Positions 17,066-25,908 of a stretch of DNA of 64,000 nt are shown in pieces. The stretch spans positions 372,001 to 436,000 of the forward strand of contig CAVSAR010000001.1 of NCBI GenBank assembly GCA_963726085.1, read 5' to 3'. A model generated the notes under the pieces. The model did no database searches, had not been told where the DNA came from, and saw nothing but the letters and a program-made list of their open reading frames with translations. The position numbers and the translations under genes were made by a program. The DNA is from ZC4RG30 sp963726085. GTDB lineage: Bacteria; Pseudomonadota; Gammaproteobacteria; Steroidobacterales; Steroidobacteraceae. How positions within the stretch are numbered: position 1 is the first letter of the stretch; each line of letters opens with the position of its first letter.

Positions 17066-19509
17066 TTGCCACGCTCCTGGGTGTCGGCGGTAATTGCCGC
17101 ATCCTTTGCCATCGGGGCCACCGGGGCCCGGTCCGTCAGGAAAGCCGGACTGGACACGATCCCGGTAACCAAAGTCGAGAATCTGTAGTCGTTTGCCGCC
17201 GCGTCGCGCACCAGCTTGCGCACCAGCGGCATATCGTAATACTGCGCCGGCCTGCCCAGTGCATATGTCAGCAGATTCTCGGTCAGCGTCCGCACAAACA
17301 GGTCCGGGCGGTCGACGATGTAGTCGCGCAGCGCATTCACCCCGTTGACGGGGGTCCCATCCGCCAGCTTGCCCTTGGCATCGATCACCGCACCGGCGTC
17401 AATGTCCTTGGCGCGCCACTGTCCCAGTGCATTGTAGTTCTCCAGGGACAGGCCCACCGGATCGATCACGCCATGGCAGGCCCCGCAGGACTTGACCGTG
17501 CGATGCGCGGCCAGCCTGTCACGAACCGTCAGCTGCTCCTCCCCCTCCTGGCTTTCCTTGAACGCCTGCACGCCCGGCGGTGGGGATGTCGGTGGCGTGC
17601 CCATGATGTGCTCCAGCACATAGGCACCACGCACCACCGGGGACGTACGATTGGCGTAGGACGTGGCCATCAGTATCGCGCCCTTGCCCAGCAACCCGCG
17701 ACGCTCGGGCTGGTCCATGTGCACCTTGCGGAACTCACCGCCGCGCACGCCCTTGACGCCATAATGCATGGCCAGGCGCTCGTTGAGGAACGTGTAGTCG
17801 GACGTCAGCAGCTCCTGCACGCTGCGGTCATTGCCGAAGATGTCCCACACGAAATCGTAGAGCTCCTCGCGAAAGGCAGGAATCAGGTCATCGGTGTAGT
17901 CGGGAAACAGGTTGGTATCCGGGTTGACCAGTTCCAGGCCGCGCACGTTGAGCCACTGGCCGGCAAAATTGGTGGCCAGCGCTCGGGCGCGCGGATCGGC
18001 CAGCATGCGGTGGACCTGCTGGTCCAGCACGTTCGGATCCTTCAGATGTCCGGCCGCTGCAATGTCGATCAGCGTGTCGTCCGGCGGCGCACTCCACAGG
18101 AAATAGGATAGCCGCGACGCCAGATCGAGGTCATTGAGCTGGAAGGTCTGGCCCGGCAGCGTCCCGGCCGGCGGCGTATGAAACCGGTACAGGAACTTCG
18201 GGCTAGCCAGCACCGCCATCACGCCCTTCTGGATGCCGTCATCAAACGTGCCCTGCTTGCGCCCGGCTTCATAAAAGGCCATAGGCCCGGCCAGGTCCGC
18301 ATCGGTCACCGGACGCCGGAAAGCGTGCTTGGCCAGCGTGCCCAGAATCTGCCTGGCGCAGGGGGCTTCCTGGGCCGCGTTGGCGGGCTTGCAGACCAGC
18401 AGCTTGCGGCGACTGGGCGTATCGCTGACGACTGACTTGCTCAGCGGGCCGCGGATCTCGAGATTGCTGATGCGCGGCCCACCGGAATTGCCGTTGACCA
18501 TCTGGCCCATGCCTGCCACTGGCACGAATCCATGCAGCACCTCGTTGTGCTCGGCGGCGGTCTTCTGCTTGTAGGTGACGCCGATGCTGTGCCGGCCGGC
18601 CGGCACCTTGACGCGGATGTTGCGGAAGCGTTGGTCGATACTGCCTACGCCCACCGCCTGCTGGACATCCACGGCCTTGAGGTCCTCGTCGCCGCCCACC
18701 TGCCCCTGGAACACGCGCTCCCCATCCACGGTAATGATCAACGTGAACGGATCCATCACGCCCCAGACATAGCCGCCGCCGACCAGTCCGCTGACCGTCA
18801 GGTCATAGTCACCATCGACCGGGAAGTTGTGCTGCACCAGCATGCCGCCGCGCGTGCCCAAGGGCATGCCCGGCAGGTACATGTACTGCTGCGCCGCCTG
18901 GCTGCCAGGATAAACGGTGCTCTGCGTGCGGGCAGCCGGGTTACCCAGCGCCTCGATGCTAACCTGGCGCGCGGCGCCCAGGTACTGCTCAAGGAATGCC
19001 GGCGTGATCTTGAGGACGTCGGCCACGTTGTCGAAGCCGGCGCTGGAGTCGTCGCGCGGCAGCAGCGCCTCGGCATCGATGTCCAGATCCAGCAGCTCGT
19101 GGATGGCAATGGCGTATTCGGGTCGATTGAGTCGATGCAGCACCACCGTGCCGGGATTGACGTCGGCGGCCGATGCACGATCCAGCGAGGTCTCCAGCGA
19201 AGTCATGAAGGCCTTGCGGCTGTCCGCATCCGGTTGCTTCTCGCCAGGCGGGGGCATCTGGTGGCCGCGCAGCTTGCGCACCGCCTCTTCCCAAAGCTTG
19301 GCGTCGGGCGCGACATCGCTCTTGTCCAGCGTCTCGAAGGCGGCGCCGCCGGCCCAGTCGGTGGCGTTGTGGCAGCCACTGCAGTAGTTATCGATGAATT
19401 GCCAGTTCTGTTCCGGCAATGGCACTTTCGAATCTGCCGCCATGGCGCACGCCAGCGAGGAGCCGACCAGGACCGCCGCGCAGAGGCTGATGGATTTCCT
19501 GACGTTCAT
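17062..19509 (-). CDS. DUF1592/1588/1585-type exported c-type cytochrome
   Basis: An 815-aa exported protein: signal peptide, an N-terminal heme motif CSGCH near residue 43, then domains in the usual order DUF1587 (HRLNRPEYAIAI), a carbohydrate-binding-like beta region, DUF1595, DUF1592 (SPKFLYRF, LSYFLWSAPPDD), DUF1588 (NRTSPVVRGAYVLEHI) and DUF1585. A second heme motif, CGACH, lies between DUF1588 and DUF1585. The architecture is common in planctomycetes and some proteobacteria and is thought to be a periplasmic oxidoreductase, but no substrate is established. Its stop overlaps the DUF1552 ATG (ATGA), and its ATG directly follows the MBL gene stop. Confidence 0.9.
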   Translation of the reverse strand: MNVRKSISLCAAVLVGSSLACAMAADSKVPLPEQNWQFIDNYCSGCHNATDWAGGAAFETLDKSDVAPDAKLWEEAVRKLRGHQMPPPGEKQPDADSRKAFMTSLETSLDRASAADVNPGTVVLHRLNRPEYAIAIHELLDLDIDAEALLPRDDSSAGFDNVADVLKITPAFLEQYLGAARQVSIEALGNPAARTQSTVYPGSQAAQQYMYLPGMPLGTRGGMLVQHNFPVDGDYDLTVSGLVGGGYVWGVMDPFTLIITVDGERVFQGQVGGDEDLKAVDVQQAVGVGSIDQRFRNIRVKVPAGRHSIGVTYKQKTAAEHNEVLHGFVPVAGMGQMVNGNSGGPRISNLEIRGPLSKSVVSDTPSRRKLLVCKPANAAQEAPCARQILGTLAKHAFRRPVTDADLAGPMAFYEAGRKQGTFDDGIQKGVMAVLASPKFLYRFHTPPAGTLPGQTFQLNDLDLASRLSYFLWSAPPDDTLIDIAAAGHLKDPNVLDQQVHRMLADPRARALATNFAGQWLNVRGLELVNPDTNLFPDYTDDLIPAFREELYDFVWDIFGNDRSVQELLTSDYTFLNERLAMHYGVKGVRGGEFRKVHMDQPERRGLLGKGAILMATSYANRTSPVVRGAYVLEHIMGTPPTSPPPGVQAFKESQEGEEQLTVRDRLAAHRTVKSCGACHGVIDPVGLSLENYNALGQWRAKDIDAGAVIDAKGKLADGTPVNGVNALRDYIVDRPDLFVRTLTENLLTYALGRPAQYYDMPLVRKLVRDAAANDYRFSTLVTGIVSSPAFLTDRAPVAPMAKDAAITADTQERGK

Positions 19510-20445
19510 CTAGCGCGCCACCCGCCGGATCTCACCCACGTGGTACCAGGCCGTGTCATATGACTGCTTGAGGAACAGCGCGGGATTGCCGTATTGCCCA
19601 TCAAATTCCTTGGTCGGATTCGAAGCGACCAGCTCATCCCAGGTCTGCCCCTTGTAGTAGCTGTCGCCAATGCGGCTGATGACGGTGTAGCACATCTCCT
19701 CCTGCTGCTTGAGTGCATCCACATTGACCACCGGCCCAACCCCCGGCACAACCTTGGTGTTGGCGTCACAGCGCGCGCCAACGGTCTTGAGGGCGGACTT
19801 GATTCCGCCCAGCCAGCCATTGCTGGCCGAATCGACAATGGGATAGTGCCCCGGCGACACCACGTCGCCCGCGACGATCACGTTCTCTTCCGGAAACCGT
19901 ACATAGATGTCGCCGTCGGTGTGCGCCTGGCCCAGGTGCACGTACTCCACCTTGGTGCCAGCGAAGTCCAGTACTTGCGGTCCATAGAAGAATGTCTTGT
20001 TGGGCAGCGCGGCCGCCAGTTGCGCCGGGTACACCTTGCCTTCCCAGCGCGAGTTGACTTCGGTGCTCAGCCACAGTTTGGTGTTTTCGTGCGCGATCAC
20101 GTCGATCCCGGCCCGGCGCGCGGTGGCATTGAATCCGGAATTGGCCCAGTGCCAGTGTGTGTTGATCACGGCCACCAGCCTCTGCCCGGGATAATGTTGG
20201 GCCAGCAGCTTTTGCAGGGCCTTGGCATCGGCAGCCGCGCCGCCGTCGACCAGGAGCAGTTCCTGGCCGCTGCTGGCCACGATCACGTTTGCCGCCCCGC
20301 CCTGCACCAGGGACAGGCGCCCGCCCAACGGGACCAGGGAAAGCCCGGAAGACGCCCCTGCACGGGGCGAAAACAGGCCCGCAAGCGGCATTGCGCCCGC
20401 TGCCGCGAGTCCCGCTCCCAGGAATTGCCGTCGATCCAGTTTCAT
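19510..20445 (-). CDS. Tat-exported MBL-fold protein with altered metal site
   Basis: A 311-aa protein with a twin-arginine signal (LDRRQFLGAGLAAAGA) and a metallo-beta-lactamase fold. The first metal motif reads THWHWANSG in place of the usual T-H-x-H-x-D-H-x-G, so the Asp and third His of the second zinc site are missing. Later ligands remain (LGQAHTDGD, VAGDVVSPGHYPIV). The segment AHENTKLWL is typical of a subfamily that also departs from the consensus there. I start at the ATG at 20445; a GTG six bases upstream is possible. It is first in the four-gene export operon and divergent from the ABC operon. It may be a one-metal hydrolase or a binding protein. Confidence 0.85.
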   Translation of the reverse strand: MKLDRRQFLGAGLAAAGAMPLAGLFSPRAGASSGLSLVPLGGRLSLVQGGAANVIVASSGQELLLVDGGAAADAKALQKLLAQHYPGQRLVAVINTHWHWANSGFNATARRAGIDVIAHENTKLWLSTEVNSRWEGKVYPAQLAAALPNKTFFYGPQVLDFAGTKVEYVHLGQAHTDGDIYVRFPEENVIVAGDVVSPGHYPIVDSASNGWLGGIKSALKTVGARCDANTKVVPGVGPVVNVDALKQQEEMCYTVISRIGDSYYKGQTWDELVASNPTKEFDGQYGNPALFLKQSYDTAWYHVGEIRRVAR

Positions 20446-20593
20446 ACCCACCCCGAAACCCTGATGTGCATTGCAGCAGACAATACTGGGCTGCTGTAGT
20501 TATAGACAGCTGATTCTAGGGAAAGTTGTGGGTTGTTGCGACCGGCCTGCGGCAGTGCATGATGGGGAAACAGCCATTCTCCAGGGAGGAGTC

Positions 20594-21763
20594 ATGTCCA
20601 GCAAAACCCTTATTGCAGTAAGTGCCTTTGCGTTGACGGTTGTCATCTCCGCCTGTGCAAAGAAGGAAGCACCACCCCCGGTGGCCGCCGCGCCGTCCAC
20701 GGCGCTGGAAGGCCAGGTCGATATCATCGCGTGGCCCGGCTACATCGAGCGGGGCGCATCCGACAAGGCCTACGACTGGGTAACACAGTTCGAGAAGGAC
20801 ACGGGCTGCAAGGTCAACGTCAAGGTCGCCGGCACCTCTGACGAAATGGTGTCCTTGATGACCCAGGGTGGCTACGACCTGGTGACCGCATCCGGCGATG
20901 CATCGGCGCGCCTGATTCGCGGCGGCACGGTTCAGACCGTGGACATCACACGAGTGGCCGCCTACTCGACCATCGATCCACGCTTGCAGGAAGCACCCTG
21001 GCATTTCGTCGATGGCAAGCACTATGGCGTGCCGTACCAGTGGGGACCCAACGTGCTGCTGTACAACACCAAGGTTTTCAAGACGCCGCCGACGTCCTGG
21101 GCCGTGGTGTTCAACCCGCAGAAGCTGCCGGACGGCAAGGCCAACAAGGGACGCGTCCAGGCCTATGACGGTCCCATCTACATCGCCGACGCGGCGCTGT
21201 ACCTGATGGCCACCGACAAGGACCTGGGCATTGCCAACCCCTACGAGCTCAACGAGACGCAGTACAACGCTGCGCTGGACCTGCTGCGCAAGCAGCACCC
21301 GCTGGTACAGCGCTACTGGCATGACGCCAACGTGCAGGTGCAGGACTTCACCAACGAGGGCGTGGTGGTATCCGGGTCGTGGCCGTTCCAGGTCAACACG
21401 TTAATTGCCAACAAGCAGCCCATCGCCAGCACGGTCCCGGCAGAAGGCGCCACTGGGTGGGCCGACACCACGATGATGCACGCCAAGTCGGCACACCCCA
21501 ACTGCGCCTACAAGTGGTTGAACTGGTCCATCACGCCAAAGGTTCAGGGCGATGTCTCGGCCTGGTTCGGTTCGGTGCCGGTGGTGCCCGCGGCATGCAC
21601 GGGCAACGCACTGCTGGGCGCGGACGGCTGCAAGACCAATGGCGTAGAGAATTTCGAGAAGATCTGGTTCTGGCGCACACCGGAGGCATCCTGCTCCACC
21701 GGCAACTGCGTGCCCTACAGTCGCTGGGCGACCGACTACGTGGCCATCATGGGCGGTCGCTGA
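20594..21763 (+). CDS. ydcS: Polyamine-type ABC transporter substrate-binding lipoprotein (YdcS-like)
   Basis: A 389-aa lipoprotein of the PotD/YdcS family. The lipobox V-V-I-S-A-C puts the lipidated Cys at residue 21, after which the Pro/Ala linker leads to a two-lobed periplasmic binding domain (IIAWPGYIERG, GYDLVTASGDAS, GVPYQWGPNVLLYN). I start at the ATG at 20594, preceded by GGGAGGAG; the open frame extends to 20471. It is first in a five-gene run matching E. coli ydcSTUV-patD in order. The likely ligand is putrescine or a related amine, judged from the downstream aminobutyraldehyde dehydrogenase. Confidence 0.9.
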   Translation: MSSKTLIAVSAFALTVVISACAKKEAPPPVAAAPSTALEGQVDIIAWPGYIERGASDKAYDWVTQFEKDTGCKVNVKVAGTSDEMVSLMTQGGYDLVTASGDASARLIRGGTVQTVDITRVAAYSTIDPRLQEAPWHFVDGKHYGVPYQWGPNVLLYNTKVFKTPPTSWAVVFNPQKLPDGKANKGRVQAYDGPIYIADAALYLMATDKDLGIANPYELNETQYNAALDLLRKQHPLVQRYWHDANVQVQDFTNEGVVVSGSWPFQVNTLIANKQPIASTVPAEGATGWADTTMMHAKSAHPNCAYKWLNWSITPKVQGDVSAWFGSVPVVPAACTGNALLGADGCKTNGVENFEKIWFWRTPEASCSTGNCVPYSRWATDYVAIMGGR

Positions 21764-21776
21764 CCAACCGACACGC

Positions 21777-22793
21777 ATGACAGCCGCGATCGAGTTTCGC
21801 GGCGTGACGCGCGCCTATGGCGCGCTGCGCGCCGTCGACGACCTGTCGATGCAGGTCCAGCCAGGGGAGTTCTTCGCCATGCTGGGTCCCTCCGGCTCTG
21901 GCAAGACCACTTGCCTGCGTTTGATTGCCGGGTTCGAGCGGCCGGATGCCGGGCAGGTGCTGCTGGAGGGACAGGACGTCTCGTCCATCCCGCCCAACAA
22001 GCGCAGCGTCAACACGGTGTTCCAAGACTACGCGCTGTTTCCCCATTTCAATGTCCTGGACAATGTGTCCTATGGACCCATGGTCAAGGGCGTGCGCAGG
22101 GACCAGCGCCACGCCAAGGCGCGCGAAATGCTGGCCTTGGTGCAGCTGGAATCCCTGGCCCTGCGGCTTCCGGCACAGTTGTCCGGTGGCCAGCGCCAGC
22201 GCGTTGCACTGGCACGCGCGCTGATCAATGAGCCACGTGTGCTGCTGCTGGATGAGCCGTTGGGCGCGCTGGACCTCAAGCTGCGCGAGGAAATGCAGCT
22301 GGAGCTTAAGGCGCTGCAGCGACGCCTGGGCATCACCTTTGTCTACGTGACGCATGACCAGGGCGAAGCGCTGTCCATGTCGGACCGGGTCGCGGTTTTC
22401 AATGCCGGGAAGATCGAACAGCTATCCACGCCGCAGGGGCTGTATTCGCGTCCGCGCACGGCCTTCGTGGCGCGGTTTGTGGGCGGTGCCAATGTGATAG
22501 ACGGTGCCCTCGCCGCGAAGTTGGGCGGCGACCCCCGGGCCTTTGCCCTGCGGGCCGAAGACATCCACGTGCTGCCCACCACCACTGCGCCAGGACCGGA
22601 CTCGATGGCCCTTGATGCCGAGCTGATCGACGTTCAGTTCCACGGCGCCACCAGCCGCTGGCAGGTTCGCCTGGACAACGGCGCGTTGCTTTGCGCAACC
22701 CGTGGCTCGGACGAAGCGACACTTTCGCAGGCACCGGGCGGGCGCGTGCGGCTGGCCTGGAAGCGCGACGACATCGTGCTGCTGGAAGGCTGA
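21777..22793 (+). CDS. ydcT: ABC transporter ATP-binding protein (YdcT/PotA-like)
   Basis: A 338-aa ATPase. Walker A is GPSGSGKTT, the signature LSGGQRQR, Walker B LLLLDEPLGALD with the following H-loop (THDQGEA). The last 90 residues form a TOBE-type regulatory domain, as in polyamine and MalK-type importers. It starts 13 bases after ydcS, and its stop overlaps the ATG of the first permease (TGATG). It powers uptake through the two permeases encoded next. Confidence 0.93.
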   Translation: MTAAIEFRGVTRAYGALRAVDDLSMQVQPGEFFAMLGPSGSGKTTCLRLIAGFERPDAGQVLLEGQDVSSIPPNKRSVNTVFQDYALFPHFNVLDNVSYGPMVKGVRRDQRHAKAREMLALVQLESLALRLPAQLSGGQRQRVALARALINEPRVLLLDEPLGALDLKLREEMQLELKALQRRLGITFVYVTHDQGEALSMSDRVAVFNAGKIEQLSTPQGLYSRPRTAFVARFVGGANVIDGALAAKLGGDPRAFALRAEDIHVLPTTTAPGPDSMALDAELIDVQFHGATSRWQVRLDNGALLCATRGSDEATLSQAPGGRVRLAWKRDDIVLLEG

Positions 22794-23677
22794 TGGGCGC
22801 GGGGCAGCGCAAGTATTACCTGGCATTGCTGCTGCTGCCGCCCCTGCTGTGGTTTGGCACGATCTATCTCGGGTCGCTGCTGGTGCTGTTGACGCAAAGC
22901 TTCTATGCCATCGACGAATTCACGGCGACCATCGTGCGCGAGCCCACGCTCAAGACTTACGCGCAGCTGTTTCGCCCCGCCAATCTGGACATCGTCATCC
23001 GCACGATGGGCATGGCCATTGCAGTGACCATTGCGTCCGCGATAATCGCCTTCCCCATCGCCAACTACATGGCGCGTCACGCCACCGGTCGCGTACGCGC
23101 GTTCTTCTACGTTGGCGTGATGATGCCCATGTGGATGAGCTACCTGGTCAAGGTCTATGCCTGGCGCCTGATCCTGGCCAAGGCGGGGATCGCAAGTTGG
23201 CTTTTTACGTCCGTGGGGCTGTCGTCGGTACTGGATACAGCACTTGCGGTACCGGGTATCGGTGGGCCGTCGCTGTCCTCGTCCTACCTGGGCATGTTCA
23301 TCGTGTTCGTCTACATGTGGCTGCCGTACATGATCCTGCCGCTGGCCGCGGCACTGGAGCGCGTGCCGGTATCCCTGGTCCAGGCCTCCGCGGACCTGGG
23401 CGCGCGGCCTTCGCAGACCTTGCGCAATGTCATCCTGCCACTGGCACTGCCGGGACTGGCGGCGGGGTCTATTTTCACGTTCTCCCTGACGCTGGGGGAT
23501 TACATCATTCCCACGGTGGTCGGCGCCCCCGGCTATTTCATTGGCCAGATGGTGTACCAGAGCCAAGGGGTGGCCGGAAACATTCCGCTGGCGGCGGCGT
23601 TTTCCGTCGTGCCCATCGTGCTGATCGCCATCTATCTGACCTTGGCGCGCCGGCTTGGAGCATTCGATGCGCTCTGA
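22793..23677 (+). CDS. ydcU: ABC transporter permease (YdcU/PotB-like)
   Basis: A 294-aa inner-membrane protein with six predicted helices and the EAA-type loop (ALERVPVSLVQASADLGARP). The frame is open from 22691, but the ATG at 22793 overlaps the ATPase stop as TGATG and begins just before the first helix, so I start there. It pairs with the next gene to form the transmembrane channel. The 3' end overlaps the next gene by 11 bases. Confidence 0.92.
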   Translation: MGAGQRKYYLALLLLPPLLWFGTIYLGSLLVLLTQSFYAIDEFTATIVREPTLKTYAQLFRPANLDIVIRTMGMAIAVTIASAIIAFPIANYMARHATGRVRAFFYVGVMMPMWMSYLVKVYAWRLILAKAGIASWLFTSVGLSSVLDTALAVPGIGGPSLSSSYLGMFIVFVYMWLPYMILPLAAALERVPVSLVQASADLGARPSQTLRNVILPLALPGLAAGSIFTFSLTLGDYIIPTVVGAPGYFIGQMVYQSQGVAGNIPLAAAFSVVPIVLIAIYLTLARRLGAFDAL

Positions 23678-24473
23678 CACGCTGGAGTCAGCCTGGGTCT
23701 CGCGCACCACCGCGTGGGCAGGTCTCGTGTTCCTGCATGTGCCGGTGCTGATCACTATCCTGTATGCGTTTACCACGGAAGATCGCACCTTCCAGTTCCC
23801 GCCGCCGGGTCTCACGCTGCACTGGTTCAAGGTCGCCTTCGCGCGCAGCGACATCTGGGCCGCGCTGCGCCTATCGCTGGCCATTGCCGCCGTGGCCACT
23901 TGCGTCGCGATAATCCTTGGCACCTTGGCCGCCCTGGCGTTGGCACGCAGTCGCTTTCGTGGTCGGGACCTGATTTCGTTGATGTTCGTGCTGCCCATTG
24001 CACTGCCTGGCGTCGTTACTGGCATTGCGCTGCTGGCGGCTATCAAGCTGGCGGGGGTGTCGCCCTCGTTCTGGACCATAGTCGTGGGCCACGCCACCTT
24101 CTGCCTGGTGATCGTGCACAACAATGTCATCGCCCGCTTGCGGCGCTTGCCGGGCAACCTCATCGAGGCTTCGATGGACCTGGGCGCCAGCGGCGGGCAA
24201 ACCTTCCGCCACGTGGTACTGCCGCAGATGGCCACCGCCCTGCTGGCCGGTGGGATGCTGGCCTTTGCGCTGTCATTCGACGAAATCATCGTCACGTTGT
24301 TTACCGCCGGTCGCGAGCAAACACTGCCAATCTGGTTCTACAGCGAGCTGTTCCGGCCACGCGATCGCCCGGTGACCAATGTCGTGGCCGTGGTGGTGAT
24401 CGCCCTGACGTTCATTCCAATCCTGCTGGCCTACCAGTTGACCCGGCCGCCTGAAGAAACCAAGCCGACCTGA
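23667..24473 (+). CDS. ydcV: ABC transporter permease (YdcV/PotC-like)
   Basis: A 268-aa inner-membrane permease with six helices and the conserved loop NLIEASMDLGASGGQTF that contacts the ATPase. The ATG at 23667 lies inside the ydcU 3' end, a typical coupled overlap. A TTG twelve bases upstream is in frame but less likely. It is followed after ten bases by patD. Confidence 0.92.
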   Translation: MRSDTLESAWVSRTTAWAGLVFLHVPVLITILYAFTTEDRTFQFPPPGLTLHWFKVAFARSDIWAALRLSLAIAAVATCVAIILGTLAALALARSRFRGRDLISLMFVLPIALPGVVTGIALLAAIKLAGVSPSFWTIVVGHATFCLVIVHNNVIARLRRLPGNLIEASMDLGASGGQTFRHVVLPQMATALLAGGMLAFALSFDEIIVTLFTAGREQTLPIWFYSELFRPRDRPVTNVVAVVVIALTFIPILLAYQLTRPPEETKPT

Positions 24474-24483
24474 GGACCGCAAC

Positions 24484-25908
24484 ATGCAAACGAAACTGCT
24501 GATCAACGGCAAGCTGGTCGAGGGCAAGGGCGAGTCGCAGCGCGTCCTGGACCCGGCCAGTGGCAAGCCCCTGGCCAGCATCAACGAGGCATCCAGCGCC
24601 CAGGTGAAGGCTGCCGTATCGGCGGCTGCCACGGCCTTTGGTTCCTGGTCGGCTACCGTGCCAAAGGACCGCGCGACACTACTATTGAAGCTGGCCGATC
24701 GCATCGAGGCTGACGCTGCGGCCATCGCCGCCCTGGAATCCCAGAACTGTGGCAAGCCATTGGCCGCGGCGCTCGGAGACGAGATCCCCGCGATTGCCGA
24801 TGTGTTCCGCTTCTTTGCCGGAGCCGCGCGCACCATGAACGGATCCGCGGCGGGGGAATACCTGCCCGGCTTCACCAGCATGATCCGTCGCGATCCCATT
24901 GGCGTCATCGCCTCCATCGCGCCGTGGAACTACCCGCTGCTGATGGCCGCCTGGAAACTGGGGCCGGCACTGGCCGCCGGCAACACGGTGGTGCTCAAGC
25001 CCTCAGAGCAGACGCCGCTGACCGCGCTGCATCTTGCTCCCTTGTTGGCGGAGCTGTTCGCGCCGGGCGTAGTGAACATCGTCAACGGGCGCGGCGATAC
25101 CGTCGGGCTGCCGCTGGTTTCAGATCCGCGCGTGTCGATGATCTCCCTGACCGGCTCGGTGGCCACTGGTGAGAAGATCCTGCAGGCCGCGGCAACGGGC
25201 ACCCGGCGCACGCACCTGGAACTGGGCGGCAAGGCGCCGGTGATCGTGTTTGACGACGCGGACATTGCCGAAGTGGTCAATGGCGTGCGCACCTTCGGCT
25301 ATTACAACGCCGGCCAGGACTGTACCGCCGCCTGTCGCATTTATGCCGGCGCCGGGATCTATGACCGCCTGGTGGCCGATCTGAGCAGTGCCGTCAGCAC
25401 CATCAAAATGGGCACGCAGCAGTCGGCAGGCGTGGAGATGGGCCCACTGATCAGCGCCGCACAGCGCAAGCGCGTCGCAGGATTCGTCGAACGCGCGGCG
25501 AAGCACAAGCACATCGAAATCACCGCCGGCGGCAAGGCGGGCACCGGCAGCGGTTTCTTTTACCAGCCCACCGTTGTGGCTGGCGCGACGCAAACCGACG
25601 AGATTGTGCAGCGCGAAGTATTTGGCCCCGTGGTTTCGGTTACGCGCTTCAAGGACCCCGATGACGCCATCACCTGGGCAAACGACTCCGATTATGGTCT
25701 GTCGTCTTCCGTATGGACCAAGGACGTCGGCCGCGCAATGAAGGTGGCCGCACGCCTGCAATATGGTTGTACCTGGATCAATACCCACTTCATGCTGGTG
25801 TCCGAGATGCCCCACGGCGGCATGAAGCGCTCAGGCTACGGCAAGGATCTGTCAGCCTACGCGTTGGAGGACTACTCGGTGGTCAGGCACGTGATGGTCA
25901 AGCACTAG
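24484..25908 (+). CDS. patD: Gamma-aminobutyraldehyde dehydrogenase
   Basis: A 474-aa NAD-dependent aldehyde dehydrogenase that oxidises 4-aminobutanal (1-pyrroline) to GABA in putrescine breakdown. The sequence closely follows E. coli PatD along its length: MQTKLLINGKLVEGKGE at the start, LELGGKAPVIVFDDAD with the general-base Glu, and YYNAGQDCTAACR with the catalytic Cys. Position as the last gene after ydcSTUV is as in E. coli. Its stop (TAG) overlaps the convergent ETHE1-rhodanese gene by four bases. The upstream transaminase (PatA) is not in this window. Confidence 0.95.
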   Translation: MQTKLLINGKLVEGKGESQRVLDPASGKPLASINEASSAQVKAAVSAAATAFGSWSATVPKDRATLLLKLADRIEADAAAIAALESQNCGKPLAAALGDEIPAIADVFRFFAGAARTMNGSAAGEYLPGFTSMIRRDPIGVIASIAPWNYPLLMAAWKLGPALAAGNTVVLKPSEQTPLTALHLAPLLAELFAPGVVNIVNGRGDTVGLPLVSDPRVSMISLTGSVATGEKILQAAATGTRRTHLELGGKAPVIVFDDADIAEVVNGVRTFGYYNAGQDCTAACRIYAGAGIYDRLVADLSSAVSTIKMGTQQSAGVEMGPLISAAQRKRVAGFVERAAKHKHIEITAGGKAGTGSGFFYQPTVVAGATQTDEIVQREVFGPVVSVTRFKDPDDAITWANDSDYGLSSSVWTKDVGRAMKVAARLQYGCTWINTHFMLVSEMPHGGMKRSGYGKDLSAYALEDYSVVRHVMVKH

